64,000 nt of DNA from Thetidibacter halocola (GCF_018224955.1 NZ_JAGTUU010000003.1:62001-126000), one strand, 5' to 3'. Positions 1 through 9,514 are shown, counted from the first letter of the stretch. Made by a program: numbers and translations. Notes: generated by a model from the sequence alone, not told the origin.

Positions 1-2061
1 CGGCTGCGCCCGACCGATTCCGACCTGCCCTTGAACCTGTCGGGAGAGCTGGTTGCCGCGCCCGAGGGCTGGCAGCTGTCGCTCGACGCGACGGCAGACC
101 GGACGAGCCCGTCACAGGTCCTGTCCTTCTGGCCGGCGGGGTTCAAGGCCAAGGCGCGGTCCTGGGTCGAGGAGCATGTGCTGCAGGGTGGAATCAGCGA
201 CGTGACCTTTGCCCTGCGCGCCCTGCCGGACGCGCCGCTGCGCACCTATCTGGACCTTGCCTTCGACGCGGGCGAGGTGCTGTTCAACAAGCGCCTGCCG
301 CCGGTGCAGGCGGCCTCGGGGCGGCTGGTGATCGACGGGCCGCGACTGGGTCTGCGGCTGGAGGCAGGGCAACTGGATCCGGGGCAGGGCGGCCCGATCG
401 ACCTTGCCGGGACAGAGGTGGTCATCGCCGACCTGCGCGAGCGGCCATCGACCGGAGAGATATCCCTGCGCGCCCAAGGCTCCGGCACCGCCGCGCTGGC
501 CTTTGTCGATAACGAGGCCTGGCAGGTGCTGCGCAAGGCCGGGCGCGACGCGGCGATGGCCACGGGGCGGGTCGCGCTGACGGGCACGCTGCGCCTGCCG
601 TTGCGGCCCGGTGTCAAGCTGCCGGATGTCGACCTCGACCTGACCGCGCAACTGGACGATGTCGCCTCGGACAAGCTGCTGCCGGGCCGTTCCTTGCGGG
701 GCGACGGCCTGACGCTGCGGCTCGACAATGAGACGCTGTCCATCGCCGGCCCGGTCACCGTGGATGGCGTGCGGGCCACCGGCAGCTGGCGGCAACCGCT
801 GCGCGGCGGCGAGGGCGGCACGGTCACGGCGGATGTCGCGATCACGCCGCAGGCCTTACGCGCCTTCGGCATCGGCCTGCCGGACGGCATGCTCAGCGGC
901 TCCGGCATTGGCAAGCTGGAGGTGGTGCTGGCGCGCGGCACGCCACCCCGTTTCGCGCTGACCTCGGACCTCGCGGGGCTGGGCTTGTCGATCCCGCAAC
1001 TTGGCTGGCGCCTGGCCGAGCGCGCGGGCGGGCAATTCCGCATCGCGGGACGCGCCACGCAACCCGCCACGATCGACTCGCTCTCGCTGCAGGGCGGCGG
1101 GCTGGACGCGGCGGGCGACCTGACCCTGCGTCCCGGCGGCGGGCTGGATACGCTGCGGCTGGAGCGGCTGCGGCTGGGCGACTGGCTTGATATCAGCGCC
1201 CGGCTGCGCGGCCGGGGTGCAGGTCTGCCGCCGGCGGTAGAGGTGCTGGGCGGCCGCGCCGACATGCGATCCGCCACGCTGGGCGGCGGGGGCGGTGGCG
1301 GATCTGGCCGAGGCGGCGCACCGCTGAGCATTGCGCTCGACCGGTTGCAGGTCAGCCAGACCATCGCGCTCGACCGTTTTGCCGGGCAGTTCGACACGAC
1401 CGGCGGCCTGCGCGGCGCCTTCACCGCCCGCGTCGGTGGCACGGCCCCGATCACGGGCGAGGTCCTGCCCCAGCCCGGCGGCCGCAGCGCCTTCCGCATC
1501 CGGGGCGAGGACGCGGGCGACATCCTGCGCGCCGCCGGTATTCTGAAACGGGTTCAGGACGGAACCTTCGCGCTCGACCTCGGGCCGGTGGCGGGACAGC
1601 CCGGCACATTCGACGGGCTGCTCACGGTTCGCGGCACGCGGTTGCAGGGCGGCTCTGCCATCACCGGGCTGCTGGACGCGATCAGCATCGTCGGCATCCT
1701 CGACCAGATGAACGGCCCCGGCATCTACTTCGACGAGGTCGAGGCGCGCTTCCGCCTCGATCCGCGGCGGGTGACGGTATCACGCTCGTCGGCTGTGGGG
1801 CCGTCGATGGGCATTTCGCTCGACGGCTACTATGATCTCGCCTCGGGACAGATGGACATGCAGGGTGTGCTGTCGCCGGTCTACCTGCTGAACGGGATCG
1901 GCCAGATCTTTTCCCGCCGCGGCGAGGGGCTGATCGGCTTCAACTTCACCATGACGGGGCCCGCCGCCAGCCCGCGCATCGCGGTGAACCCGCTTTCGGT
2001 CTTCACCCCCGGCATGTTCCGTGACATCTTCCGCCGGCCTCCGCCCAGGCTGTCGCAATAG
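1..2061 (+). CDS. AsmA/YhdP-like (DUF3971-type) protein, C-terminal part
   Basis: The frame is open from the first base, so only the C-terminal 686 residues are seen and the start lies upstream. The chain is beta-rich and has no catalytic motif. A glycine-rich linker sits at bases 1281-1320. The last ~170 residues (GTFALDLG ... [20 protein letters not shown]) look like the C-terminal region of YhdP/AsmA-like proteins. Members of this superfamily are inner-membrane-anchored proteins with a long periplasmic domain, implicated in phospholipid delivery to the outer membrane. The stop is 32 bases before queA on the same strand, so co-transcription is possible. The superfamily call is by resemblance; the exact subfamily is unsure. 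Confidence 0.7.
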   Translation, partial: RLRPTDSDLPLNLSGELVAAPEGWQLSLDATADRTSPSQVLSFWPAGFKAKARSWVEEHVLQGGISDVTFALRALPDAPLRTYLDLAFDAGEVLFNKRLPPVQAASGRLVIDGPRLGLRLEAGQLDPGQGGPIDLAGTEVVIADLRERPSTGEISLRAQGSGTAALAFVDNEAWQVLRKAGRDAAMATGRVALTGTLRLPLRPGVKLPDVDLDLTAQLDDVASDKLLPGRSLRGDGLTLRLDNETLSIAGPVTVDGVRATGSWRQPLRGGEGGTVTADVAITPQALRAFGIGLPDGMLSGSGIGKLEVVLARGTPPRFALTSDLAGLGLSIPQLGWRLAERAGGQFRIAGRATQPATIDSLSLQGGGLDAAGDLTLRPGGGLDTLRLERLRLGDWLDISARLRGRGAGLPPAVEVLGGRADMRSATLGGGGGGGSGRGGAPLSIALDRLQVSQTIALDRFAGQFDTTGGLRGAFTARVGGTAPITGEVLPQPGGRSAFRIRGEDAGDILRAAGILKRVQDGTFALDLGPVAGQPGTFDGLLTVRGTRLQGGSAITGLLDAISIVGILDQMNGPGIYFDEVEARFRLDPRRVTVSRSSAVGPSMGISLDGYYDLASGQMDMQGVLSPVYLLNGIGQIFSRRGEGLIGFNFTMTGPAASPRIAVNPLSVFTPGMFRDIFRRPPPRLSQ

Positions 2062-2093
2062 GCGGTTTCCATACTATCCCAAGAGGTTGCACG

Positions 2094-3143
2094 ATGAAGC
2101 TGTCGGATTTCGATTTCGACCTTCCAGACGAGTTGATCGCCACGCGGCCCGCCAGCCCACGTTCCTCGGCGCGGCTGCTGCTGGCGCAAGGCGACCGGAT
2201 CGAAGACCGGATCGTCAACCAGCTTCCGCAGATCCTGCGCCCCGGAGACCGTCTGGTGCTGAACGACACCCGCGTGATCCCGGCGCGCCTGTCGGGGCTG
2301 CGCCACCGCAGTGGCGCCACCGGCCAAACCGCGGCGCGGATCGAGGCGACGTTGCTGGAACCGCGCGCCGACGGCATCTGGGCGGCGCTGCTGAAACCGC
2401 TTAAGAAGGTTGCCATCGGCGAGACGATCGTCTTTTCAGACGTGCTCTCGGCCACGGTCGAGGTCAAGGAAGACGGGCAGGGCTACTTGCGCTTCAACCT
2501 CGAAGGCGAGGATTTCGACGAGGCGCTGAACGCAGCCGGCGCCATGCCGCTGCCGCCCTACATCGCCGCGAAACGCCCCGCCGACGAGCGTGACAAGGAC
2601 GACTACCAGACGGTCTGGGCCAGGCGGCAGGGCGCCGTCGCGGCCCCCACCGCCTCGCTCCATTTCGACGAGGCGCTGATGGTGGCGCTGAAGGCGCGCG
2701 GTGTCGACTTTACCTTCGTGACACTGCATGTGGGCGCGGGCACCTTCCTGCCGGTCAAGGTCGAGGACGTTACCACCCACCGGATGCATGGCGAATGGGG
2801 CGAGGTGACAGACCAGGCCGCGTCCGAGATCGCCGCGACGAAGGCGGCAGGCGGGCGGGTGATTCCCGTGGGCACCACTGCGCTGCGCCTGATCGAGACG
2901 GCGGCGCGCTCCGGCGCCATCCGGCCATACCGCGGCGTGACCGACATCTTCATCTATCCGGGCTTCACCTTTCACGTCACCGACGCGCTGATGACCAATT
3001 TCCACCTGCCGCGCTCCACGCTGATGATGCTGGTCTCTGCGCTGATGGGGCGCGAGCGGATGATGCGCATCTACGATCACGCGATCCTCGACGGCTATCG
3101 CTTTTTCTCCTACGGCGACGCCTCGCTGCTGATGCCGGGCTGA
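2094..3143 (+). CDS. queA: tRNA preQ1(34) S-adenosylmethionine ribosyltransferase-isomerase QueA
   Basis: QueA transfers the ribosyl part of S-adenosylmethionine to preQ1 at tRNA position 34, making epoxyqueuosine in the cytoplasm. The 349-residue length is normal for the family. Family blocks are visible: N-terminal [35 protein letters not shown], the [10 protein letters not shown] segment, and C-terminal [16 protein letters not shown] followed by [16 protein letters not shown] 2094 follows an AAGAGG ribosome site. Its neighbours (AsmA-like protein, MFS transporter) give no functional link; no other queuosine gene is in the window. Confidence 0.97.
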   Translation: MKLSDFDFDLPDELIATRPASPRSSARLLLAQGDRIEDRIVNQLPQILRPGDRLVLNDTRVIPARLSGLRHRSGATGQTAARIEATLLEPRADGIWAALLKPLKKVAIGETIVFSDVLSATVEVKEDGQGYLRFNLEGEDFDEALNAAGAMPLPPYIAAKRPADERDKDDYQTVWARRQGAVAAPTASLHFDEALMVALKARGVDFTFVTLHVGAGTFLPVKVEDVTTHRMHGEWGEVTDQAASEIAATKAAGGRVIPVGTTALRLIETAARSGAIRPYRGVTDIFIYPGFTFHVTDALMTNFHLPRSTLMMLVSALMGRERMMRIYDHAILDGYRFFSYGDASLLMPG

Positions 3144-3324
3144 CCCCGGCCGTCCCGCGCCGAACCTGACCTTTGCAGGGCCCGCGGCCGGTTGGCGGTT
3201 GTCGCAGCCTGTCGCGTCTTCCAGCTCTCGCCGGCGACGCGACCTGCACCCGTTCCGTCGCCCTTGGCCTAGAAAGCCGCGTGCCGACCTGTTAGCCCCG
3301 GGGGGCACAACCGCCGGAGGCGAC

Positions 3325-4584
3325 ATGCTCGAAGTTCTGAAAAGCTCCTGGGCCCTGCTGCTGGGCCTGCTGCTGCTGATGCTCGGCAACGGCCTGCAGG
3401 GCTCTCTCCTCGGCGTGCGCGGGCCGGCGGCCGGATTCTCGCCGCTCGAGATGTCGGTCGTCATGTCGGGCTATTTCGCGGGCTTCCTCTTTGCCTCGCG
3501 CATGGTGCCGGGGATGATCCGCCGGGTCGGCCATGTGCGGGTCTTCGCCGCGCTGGGCAGCTTCGTCTCTGCGGTGCTGATCCTGTTTCCCGCCTTCCCC
3601 GATCCGATCCTCTGGACGCTGGGCCGGGTGGTGCTGGGGTTCTCCTTCTGCGGGGTCTACGTCACCGCCGAAAGCTGGCTGAACAACGCCGCCACGAACG
3701 AGACGCGCGGCAAGGCTCTCTCGGCCTACATGATCGTGCAGATGATCGGCATCATCGCGGCACAGGCGCTGCTGGTGGTGCCCGATGTCAGCGGCTACCT
3801 GCTGTTCATCATTCCCTCGGTCCTCGTCTCGATCAGTTTCGCGCCGATCCTGCTGTCGATCCAGCCGACCCCGGCCTTCGACAGCACCAAGCCGATGACG
3901 CTGCGCCAGCTCTACGGCGTGTCGCCGCTGGGTATCGTGGGCATGTTCCTGCTGGGCGGTGTGTTCGCCGCGCAATTCGGCATGGGTGCGGTCTATGGCA
4001 CCGCCGCCGGGCTGACGCTGGGCCAGATCTCGATCTTCATTGCCTCCTTCTATGTCGGCGCGTTGCTGCTGCTCTACCCGCTGGGCTGGTTGTCGGACCG
4101 GATGGACCGCCGGGTATTGATCATGCTGATCGCCATCACCGGCGGCGCCGCGGCGCTGGTGGCGATGCTGTTCGGTCACATCTTCGTCGTGCTGGTGGGC
4201 GCCGCGCTGGTGATCGGCGGCTGTTCCAACCCGCTCTACTCGCTGATCATCGCCTATACCAACGACTTCCTTCAGCCCGAGGACATGGCCGCCTCCTCGG
4301 CCGGCCTGCTGTTCGTCAACGGGGTCGGCGCGATCACCGGTCCGCTGATCGTGGGTTACGCGCTCCAGGTCATCGGACCGCCGGGCTTTTTCATGCTGAT
4401 CGCCGCGCTGCTGTTGCTGCTGGCCCTCTACGCTGCCTGGCGGATGACGCGGCGCCGCGCTCCGTCCGTCCAGGACACGGCGCATTATCAGCCGGTCATG
4501 CCCTCGGCCGGCCTCGTGGCGGTCGAGGCCGCGCGGGAGATCGCCAGCGAGAACCCCAAGAGCACAGGGGATCAGGCGGCCTGA
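3325..4584 (+). CDS. MFS transporter (YcaD-like), 419 aa
   Basis: This is an inner-membrane major facilitator with about twelve hydrophobic segments, beginning with an N-terminal helix rich in leucine. It resembles the YcaD-type family of MFS permeases, whose substrates are mostly unknown. The frame is open from 3199, but ATG 3325 is preceded by a good GGAGG site (3316-3320) and starts directly with the first membrane segment, so it is chosen. The cytoplasmic loop between the halves (about residues 180-195) and a polar tail after residue ~380 fit the fold. No substrate can be inferred from the neighbours. Confidence 0.85.
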   Translation: MLEVLKSSWALLLGLLLLMLGNGLQGSLLGVRGPAAGFSPLEMSVVMSGYFAGFLFASRMVPGMIRRVGHVRVFAALGSFVSAVLILFPAFPDPILWTLGRVVLGFSFCGVYVTAESWLNNAATNETRGKALSAYMIVQMIGIIAAQALLVVPDVSGYLLFIIPSVLVSISFAPILLSIQPTPAFDSTKPMTLRQLYGVSPLGIVGMFLLGGVFAAQFGMGAVYGTAAGLTLGQISIFIASFYVGALLLLYPLGWLSDRMDRRVLIMLIAITGGAAALVAMLFGHIFVVLVGAALVIGGCSNPLYSLIIAYTNDFLQPEDMAASSAGLLFVNGVGAITGPLIVGYALQVIGPPGFFMLIAALLLLLALYAAWRMTRRRAPSVQDTAHYQPVMPSAGLVAVEAAREIASENPKSTGDQAA

Positions 4585-4719
4585 CCCTGCGGCAATCCTG
4601 CGCGCCCCGCTGTTACGCCGTGACAGAAATTGTGACTGGTTGCCCGCGCCGGACTGTCCTAGCATCGCCCGACCGCATGGCATGAGGGGCGCGCCGCCGC
4701 GCGCGGAAGAGTGACAGAC

Positions 4720-5304
4720 ATGGTGACACCCCAAGATGTCCTGGCCTTCTGGCTGGACGAGATCGGCCCCGAGGGCTGGTTCCGGCAGGACGAGGCGCTG
4801 GACAAGGCGATCCGCGACCGCTTCGGCGACACGTGGGAAGGCGCGATGGAGGGGCGGCACGGCCTCTGGCTGACTTATCCCTCGGGCGTGCTGGCCTATG
4901 TCATCCTCATGGACCAGTTCCCGCGCAACATGTTCCGCGGCGATCCGCGCGCTTTCGCCTCGGACGCGGCAGCGCGCGCGGCGGCGAAACAGGCGATCCA
5001 TCGCGGCTGGGATATCAAGATCGACACGCCGGCGCGCATCTTCTTCTACCTGACGCTGGAACACTCCGAGGTGCTGACCGACCAGGACCGCGCCGTGCGC
5101 CTGATCAAGGAACGCATGGGCGAGGATGGCACGGGCTACCTGCTGCACGCCCGCGTCCACCGAGAGATCATCCGCCGCTTCGGGCGATTCCCGTTCCGCA
5201 ACGCGGCGCTGTCGAGGACGCCCACCGCGGCCGAACGCGCCTTTGACGAGGAAGGCGGCTATGCCGCTATCCTGCGCGGCTTCGAGGCGGACGAGACAGT
5301 CTGA
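4720..5304 (+). CDS. DUF924 family protein
   Basis: This 194-residue soluble protein matches the DUF924 family: N-terminal PQDVLAFWLDEIGPEGWF, the central VILMDQFPRNMFRGDPRAFA block and FFYLTLEHSE are hallmark segments. The fold is helical and TPR-like in solved members; the biochemical role is unknown. A GTG at 4711 is also in frame, but the GGAAGAG ribosome site (4705-4711) is correctly spaced only for ATG 4720. It stands alone between an MFS gene and lpdA. Confidence 0.85.
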   Translation: MVTPQDVLAFWLDEIGPEGWFRQDEALDKAIRDRFGDTWEGAMEGRHGLWLTYPSGVLAYVILMDQFPRNMFRGDPRAFASDAAARAAAKQAIHRGWDIKIDTPARIFFYLTLEHSEVLTDQDRAVRLIKERMGEDGTGYLLHARVHREIIRRFGRFPFRNAALSRTPTAAERAFDEEGGYAAILRGFEADETV

Positions 5305-5370
5305 CCGCAGCCGATTGATGCGCTGCGGATAATCGCCTAGCGTTCTCCCCACGCGAACAGGGAGGACAGC

Positions 5371-6765
5371 ATGGAAGCGCAGCGCTTCGACATGATCGTG
5401 ATCGGTGCCGGTCCGGGCGGCTATGTCGCCGCGATCCGCGGCGCGCAGCTGGGCCTGAAGGTCGCGGTGGTGGAACGCGAGCACCTGGGCGGTATCTGCC
5501 TCAACTGGGGGTGTATCCCGACCAAGGCGATGCTGCGCTCGGCCGAGATCCTGCATTACATGCACCGTGCCGCCGAATACGGGCTCAAGGCCGACGGTAT
5601 CGGCTACGACCTTGACGCAGTGGTGAAACGCTCGCGCGGGGTGGCGAAACAGCTCAATTCCGGCGTCGGCCACCTGTTGAAGAAGAACAAGGTGACGGTG
5701 CTCATGGGTCAGGCGACCCTGCCCGCGCCGGGCCGCGTCTCTGTCACGACCGACAAGGGCGAACAGACGCTCGAGGCGCCCGCCATCGTTCTGGCCACCG
5801 GTGCCCGCGCCCGCGAGTTGCCGGGGCTCGAGGCAGACGGGGACCTGGTCTGGACCTACAAGCACGCCCTGACCCCGCCACGGATGCCGAAGAAACTGCT
5901 GGTCATCGGCTCGGGCGCCATTGGCATCGAATTCGCAAGCTTCTACAACACGCTCGGTGCAGATGTGACGGTGGTCGAGGTTATGGACCGCATCCTTCCC
6001 GTCGAGGATGCCGAGATCAGCGCCTTTGCGAAAAAGGCCTTCGAGAAGCAGGGCATGACGATCCGCGAACAGGCGATGGTCAAGCAGCTCGAGCGCGGCA
6101 AGGGATCGGTCACCGCCCATATCGAACAGGGCGGCAAGACTGCGAAGGACACCTTCGACACGGTCATCTCCGCCGTGGGTATCGTCGGCAATGTCGAGGG
6201 GCTGGGGCTCGAGGCGCTGGGCGTGCGCATCGACCGCAGCCACGTGGTGACCGACCCGCTGGGCCGCACCGGGGTCGAGGGGCTATACGCCATCGGCGAC
6301 GTGGCGGGCGCGCCCTGGCTGGCGCACAAGGCCAGCCACGAGGGTGTCATGGTCGCCGAACTGGTTGCCGGCGGCCATCCGCACGCGGTCGACCCGAAAT
6401 CTATCGCCGGCTGCACCTATTGCCATCCGCAGGTGGCCAGCGTCGGCCTGACCGAGGCGCAGGCGATAGAGCAGGGATACGAAATCCGCGTCGGCCGTTT
6501 CCCCTTCATCGGCAATGGCAAGGCCATTGCGCTGGGCGAACAGGAGGGGCTGGTCAAGACGGTCTTCGACGCGAAGACCGGCGCGCTTCTGGGCGCGCAC
6601 ATGGTTGGCGCCGAGGTGACGGAACTGATCCAGGGCTACGTCGTCGCGCGCCAGCTGGAAACCACCGAAGAAGACCTCATGCAGACCGTCTTCCCGCATC
6701 CGACCCTGTCCGAGATGATGCATGAGAGCGTGCTCGACGCCTGGGGCCGCGCGATCCATTTCTGA
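5371..6765 (+). CDS. lpdA: Dihydrolipoyl dehydrogenase
   Basis: This FAD enzyme (464 aa) reoxidises dihydrolipoyl groups with NAD+ as the E3 subunit of 2-oxoacid dehydrogenases or the glycine cleavage system. The N-terminal FAD motif GAGPGGYVAA, the redox-active disulfide C43/C48 in GGICLNWGCIPTK, an NAD-binding GSGAIGIEFASF and the C-terminal active-site His-Glu pair in FPHPTLSE are all present. ATG 5371 follows GGAGG at normal spacing. It is not beside pyruvate or 2-oxoglutarate dehydrogenase genes, so it may be a second lpd copy or a shared E3. Confidence 0.96.
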   Translation: MEAQRFDMIVIGAGPGGYVAAIRGAQLGLKVAVVEREHLGGICLNWGCIPTKAMLRSAEILHYMHRAAEYGLKADGIGYDLDAVVKRSRGVAKQLNSGVGHLLKKNKVTVLMGQATLPAPGRVSVTTDKGEQTLEAPAIVLATGARARELPGLEADGDLVWTYKHALTPPRMPKKLLVIGSGAIGIEFASFYNTLGADVTVVEVMDRILPVEDAEISAFAKKAFEKQGMTIREQAMVKQLERGKGSVTAHIEQGGKTAKDTFDTVISAVGIVGNVEGLGLEALGVRIDRSHVVTDPLGRTGVEGLYAIGDVAGAPWLAHKASHEGVMVAELVAGGHPHAVDPKSIAGCTYCHPQVASVGLTEAQAIEQGYEIRVGRFPFIGNGKAIALGEQEGLVKTVFDAKTGALLGAHMVGAEVTELIQGYVVARQLETTEEDLMQTVFPHPTLSEMMHESVLDAWGRAIHF

Positions 6766-6779
6766 CCTCGAGGCGCGGC

Positions 6780-7232
6780 ATGGCCGATAACGTGACCCGT
6801 CCGACCGATGCCTCCGTCGCGGAGTTCCTCGCGTCCGTCGAACCGTCCGGGCGGCGCAACGATGCCCTGCATCTCGATACCGTGTTCCGCCGAGTCTCCG
6901 GCTGGCAGCCGCGTCTCTGGGGGCCGTCGATCATCGGGTATGGCCGCTATGACTATCGCTATGCCAGCGGCCGCGCGGGGCAATACCTTGCCACCGGATT
7001 CGCCCCGCGCAAGGCGAACATGGTGGTCTACATCATGCCCGGCTATGCGGATTTCAGCGCCATCCTGCCCCGGCTTGGCCCGCATCGGCTGGGCAAGTCC
7101 TGCCTCTATCTCGGATCCCTGTCGGTGATCGACGAGGGTGTCCTCGCCGAGTTGATCTCCGCCGGGCTCGACGACCTGCGGCGGCGCTGGCCGGTCCATC
7201 CGAGCCCGGCGCCTCCATCATCGAGCCACTGA
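6780..7232 (+). CDS. DUF1801 domain protein
   Basis: This 150-residue cytosolic protein shows the DUF1801 pattern: an N-terminal helix (ASVAEFLASVEP), a central WGPSIIGYGRYDYRY segment and GFAPRKANMVVYIMPGY. Related small proteins include iron-chaperone-like Fra/YdhG types, but members of this longer version have no settled function. It starts 14 bases after lpdA, so it is probably co-transcribed. A copy of the dispersed hairpin repeat follows its stop. Confidence 0.8.
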   Translation: MADNVTRPTDASVAEFLASVEPSGRRNDALHLDTVFRRVSGWQPRLWGPSIIGYGRYDYRYASGRAGQYLATGFAPRKANMVVYIMPGYADFSAILPRLGPHRLGKSCLYLGSLSVIDEGVLAELISAGLDDLRRRWPVHPSPAPPSSSH

Positions 7233-7272
7233 ACTCCAGGGGAGTCGCAAAGCGACGGGGGCAAAGCCCCGG
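7230..7272 (-). repeat. Dispersed hairpin repeat, family 1, copy 1 (tail-less)
   Basis: Read on the minus strand it contains the paired blocks GGGGC/GCCCC and GTCGC/GCGAC followed by TCCCCTGGAGTT, the same arrangement as the copies at 9540, 18194, 39041, 53856 and 61537, but it lacks the GGCAAGATGAAG tail. It lies between two convergent genes, where it could also act as a transcription terminator. Confidence 0.7.
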
Positions 7273-7277
7273 TACGC

Positions 7278-7877
7278 TTACCGCCCGGCCATGCGTTCGA
7301 AGAAGGCGCGCGCCCGTGGTGCCAGCCAGTCCCAGAGCCCGGGCGCGCCATGTGCGATTCGCGGGCCGATGCCGGTCTCGAACCGATCCCAGTCGACGCC
7401 GTAATCCACCCAGCTTCCCCCGCCCGAGGCGAGGTTGAGGTTCGGCGGCACGAAGCGGTCCAGCGACTTGGCGAACCGCGCCTCGACCGTTTCGTTCGCC
7501 TCGAACTCGTCCCAGAGCGCCCGGAACCGCGTGGCCTGGTCGGCGGGCAGCAGGCCGAACAGCCGCTCTGCCGCGGCCTGTTCGCGTGCCGACAGGGCGG
7601 CGGCGTCGTGGTCTCCGAAGACCGGCGCATCGCCCGCATCGATCTCGACGAGGTCGTGGATCAGCAGCATGGCGATGACGCGGCCGGTGTCGCAGCCCTT
7701 CGGCGCGTGTTCGGCCAGGGTCAGGGCGTAAAGCGCCACGTGCCAGCTGTGCTCGGCGGAATTCTCGAAGCGCTCGCCCCGCAGGACCCGGCTGGCGCGG
7801 ACGACGCCCTTCAGCCTGTCCGCCTCGGCCAAGAAATCCATCTGCGCGTCGAGCCGCGCCTGGTCAGGTCGGGTCAT
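7278..7877 (-). CDS. HD domain phosphohydrolase (YfbR/HDDC2-like)
   Basis: This 199-residue protein carries the metal-binding HD signature: a first His in NSAEHSWHVALYAL, the His-Asp pair in AMLLIHDLVEIDAGD, and a downstream Asp. The spacing is that of the YfbR/HDDC2 group, whose characterised members are 5'-deoxynucleotidases; some relatives have other substrates. It would act in the cytoplasm in nucleotide salvage. The start at 7877 puts MTRPDQARLDAQMDFL first. It is the last of three minus-strand genes diverging from iscR. Confidence 0.85.
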   Translation of the reverse strand: MTRPDQARLDAQMDFLAEADRLKGVVRASRVLRGERFENSAEHSWHVALYALTLAEHAPKGCDTGRVIAMLLIHDLVEIDAGDAPVFGDHDAAALSAREQAAAERLFGLLPADQATRFRALWDEFEANETVEARFAKSLDRFVPPNLNLASGGGSWVDYGVDWDRFETGIGPRIAHGAPGLWDWLAPRARAFFERMAGR

Positions 7878-7931
7878 GCCCTGTCCTTCCGCCCAAGGTT
7901 TCGCAGGTCAGGCGGTCGACCCGCCCGCGCC

Positions 7932-8219
7932 TCAGAGATGCTCGTTGTCCGATCCCGGCGCCAGCGCCTCGGGGGCGTCGCGGCCTTCCTTGCGCGCCTT
8001 CAACGCCTCCTTGACATGGTTCGTCAGGAAATCGCGCCCCCGGCGCTCGGCCAGGCGGATGCGGATGCAGGTCAGGTAGGCCTCTTCCGAGGTTTGCGAG
8101 GATGCGCCCAGGACCTTGGCCACCTGTTCATAAAGCCGGTCGTCGCCAAGCGCGTCCATCGCCTTGATCGTGTCGGCGGCCAGCTTGTCTGCCAGCTCCT
8201 GGAGAACCTTCTCGGACAT
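7932..8219 (-). CDS. Small conserved-looking protein of unknown function, 95 aa
   Basis: I do not recognise a family. It is a soluble, mostly helical 95-residue protein, acidic at the N-terminus (MSEKVLQELADKL) and basic in the middle, with a single Cys in the block YLTCIRIRLAERRGRDFL. It lies 15 bases downstream of the alpha/beta hydrolase start-to-stop unit on the same strand and is presumably co-transcribed with it. Normal codon use supports a real gene. Confidence 0.7.
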   Translation of the reverse strand: MSEKVLQELADKLAADTIKAMDALGDDRLYEQVAKVLGASSQTSEEAYLTCIRIRLAERRGRDFLTNHVKEALKARKEGRDAPEALAPGSDNEHL

Positions 8220-8234
8220 GGGACCTCCGGCGGA

Positions 8235-8888
8235 TCAGCGGGTGTTCTCGGTCAGCCGCCGCTTCACGTAGGTCGACACGTTGTCGATCATCGTCTGCAT
8301 GTGGGGCTCTTCGAAGAAATGGCCCGCGCCCTCGATTTCCTCGTGGGTCACGGTGATCCCCTTCTGCTCCTGCAGCTTGGAGACCAGCGAGCGGGTATCG
8401 GCGGGCGGCGCCACGCGGTCGGCCGTGCCATTGATGATCAGGCCGGACGAGGGACAGGGCGCGAGGAACGAGAAATCGTACATGTTCGCCGGCGGCGATA
8501 CGCTGATGAAGCCGGTGATCTCGGGCCGCCGCATCAAGAGCTGCATCCCGATCCACGCGCCAAAGCTGAAACCCGCGACCCAGCAATGCTTGGAATTCTG
8601 GTTCATCGATTGCAGGTAGTCGAGCGCGCTGGCGGCGTCCGACAGTTCGCCCACGCCCTGGTCGTATTCACCCTGGGACCGGCCCACGCCGCGGAAATTG
8701 AACCGCAGCACGGTGAAGCCCATGTTGTAGAAGGCGTAATGCAGGTTGTAGACGACCTTGTTGTTCATCGTCCCGCCAAATTGCGGATGCGGGTGCAGGA
8801 CGATCGCGATCGGCGCATCGCGGTCCTTCTGCGGGTGATAGCGGCCTTCGAGGCGGCCTTCGGGTCCGGGAAAGATGACCTCGGGCAT
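8235..8888 (-). CDS. Alpha/beta hydrolase (dienelactone hydrolase-like)
   Basis: This 217-residue protein has the alpha/beta hydrolase layout of the small esterase-like group: HPHPQFGGTMNNKV near the N-terminus, LRFNFRGVGRSQG, the nucleophile elbow GFSFGAWIG with the presumed catalytic Ser, an acid near NGTADRVAPP and the His in EGAGHFFEEP. No signal peptide is seen, so it should be cytosolic. The substrate is unknown. It is transcribed away from iscR, and its upstream region holds the iscR promoter and Irr-like box. Confidence 0.88.
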   Translation of the reverse strand: MPEVIFPGPEGRLEGRYHPQKDRDAPIAIVLHPHPQFGGTMNNKVVYNLHYAFYNMGFTVLRFNFRGVGRSQGEYDQGVGELSDAASALDYLQSMNQNSKHCWVAGFSFGAWIGMQLLMRRPEITGFISVSPPANMYDFSFLAPCPSSGLIINGTADRVAPPADTRSLVSKLQEQKGITVTHEEIEGAGHFFEEPHMQTMIDNVSTYVKRRLTENTR

Positions 8889-8925
8889 GGGGCGACTTCG
8901 GCTCCTTATGGGTGGGGCGTAATTC

Positions 8926-8954
8926 TTGACGAATTCGCTCGGTCACCTTAGAAC
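8926..8954 (+). promoter_or_regulatory. Probable sigma-70 promoter of the iscR-suf operon
   Basis: TTGACG (8926-8931), a 17-base spacer and TAGAAC (8949-8954) make a close match to the housekeeping promoter consensus, about 95 bases before the iscR start. The -10 is embedded in the palindrome at 8948-8962. The assignment is from sequence only. Confidence 0.6.
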
Positions 8955-8962
8955 AGTTCTAA
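8948..8962. promoter_or_regulatory. Irr-type iron control element (ICE box)
   Basis: TTAGAACAGTTCTAA is a perfect palindrome around one central base, with arms TTAGAAC/GTTCTAA. It matches the core of the iron control element bound by Irr in alphaproteobacteria. It covers the -10 hexamer of the iscR promoter, the usual position for repression. It could also influence the divergent hydrolase gene. The binding protein is inferred. Confidence 0.65.
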
Positions 8963-9049
8963 TGGCTTTGCTCCCGCTCGCGGGCTCGTGAAGCAGATAG
9001 GCAATCGGCCCGTCAAGGTCAATTGCGCGCAGGGATTCGGGAGGATGCG

Positions 9050-9514
9050 GTGAAGCTGAGCACGAAGGGACGCTACGCGATGGTGGCGCTGGCCGACATC
9101 GCCCTGCAACCGCAGGGCAGCCTGGTGACGCTGGGCGACATCGCCCGGCGGCAGGATATCTCGCTGCCCTATCTCGAACAGCTCTTCGTCAAGCTGCGCC
9201 GGGCCGAGCTGGTGGAATCGGTGCGGGGCCCCGGCGGCGGATACCGCCTGGCGAAGCCGGCCTCGGAGATCCGGGTGGTCGACGTGCTTGCGGCGGTGGA
9301 CGAGACGGTGGACGCGATGCACAAGGGCGCGGGCGCCTCGGGCGGCGCCTCGGGGTCGAAGGCGCAGTCGCTGACCAACCGGCTGTGGCAGAGCCTGTCG
9401 GCCAATGTCTATGTCTTCCTGCACCAGGCGCGCCTGTCGGACGTGATCGACAACACGCTGGCCCCCTGTCCTGCGGTGCCGGCGATCTTTTCGGTGGTGG
9501 ACGATGACCGCTGA
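9050..9514 (+). CDS. iscR: Rrf2-family Fe-S regulator IscR (Rhodobacter type)
   Basis: This 154-residue winged-helix regulator opens with KLSTKGRYAMVALADIALQ and has the recognition region ISLPYLEQLFVKLRRAELV and wing VRGPGGGYRLAKP typical of IscR. GTG 9050 is chosen because GGGAGG lies just upstream; the longer open frame from 9023 has no support. In the loop where enterobacterial IscR has three cluster-binding cysteines, this protein reads AMHKGAGASGGASGSKAQS with no Cys; the only Cys is C140. The IscR of Rhodobacter sphaeroides is known to have this atypical arrangement and still to bind an Fe-S cluster. It heads the suf operon and probably autoregulates it. Confidence 0.92.
   Translation: MKLSTKGRYAMVALADIALQPQGSLVTLGDIARRQDISLPYLEQLFVKLRRAELVESVRGPGGGYRLAKPASEIRVVDVLAAVDETVDAMHKGAGASGGASGSKAQSLTNRLWQSLSANVYVFLHQARLSDVIDNTLAPCPAVPAIFSVVDDDR

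Noticed and set aside
3292-6243. 983-codon open frame on the minus strand
   Set aside because: It is the antisense shadow of the MFS, DUF924 and lpdA genes, with His/Gln/Arg-rich low-complexity composition and no domain.
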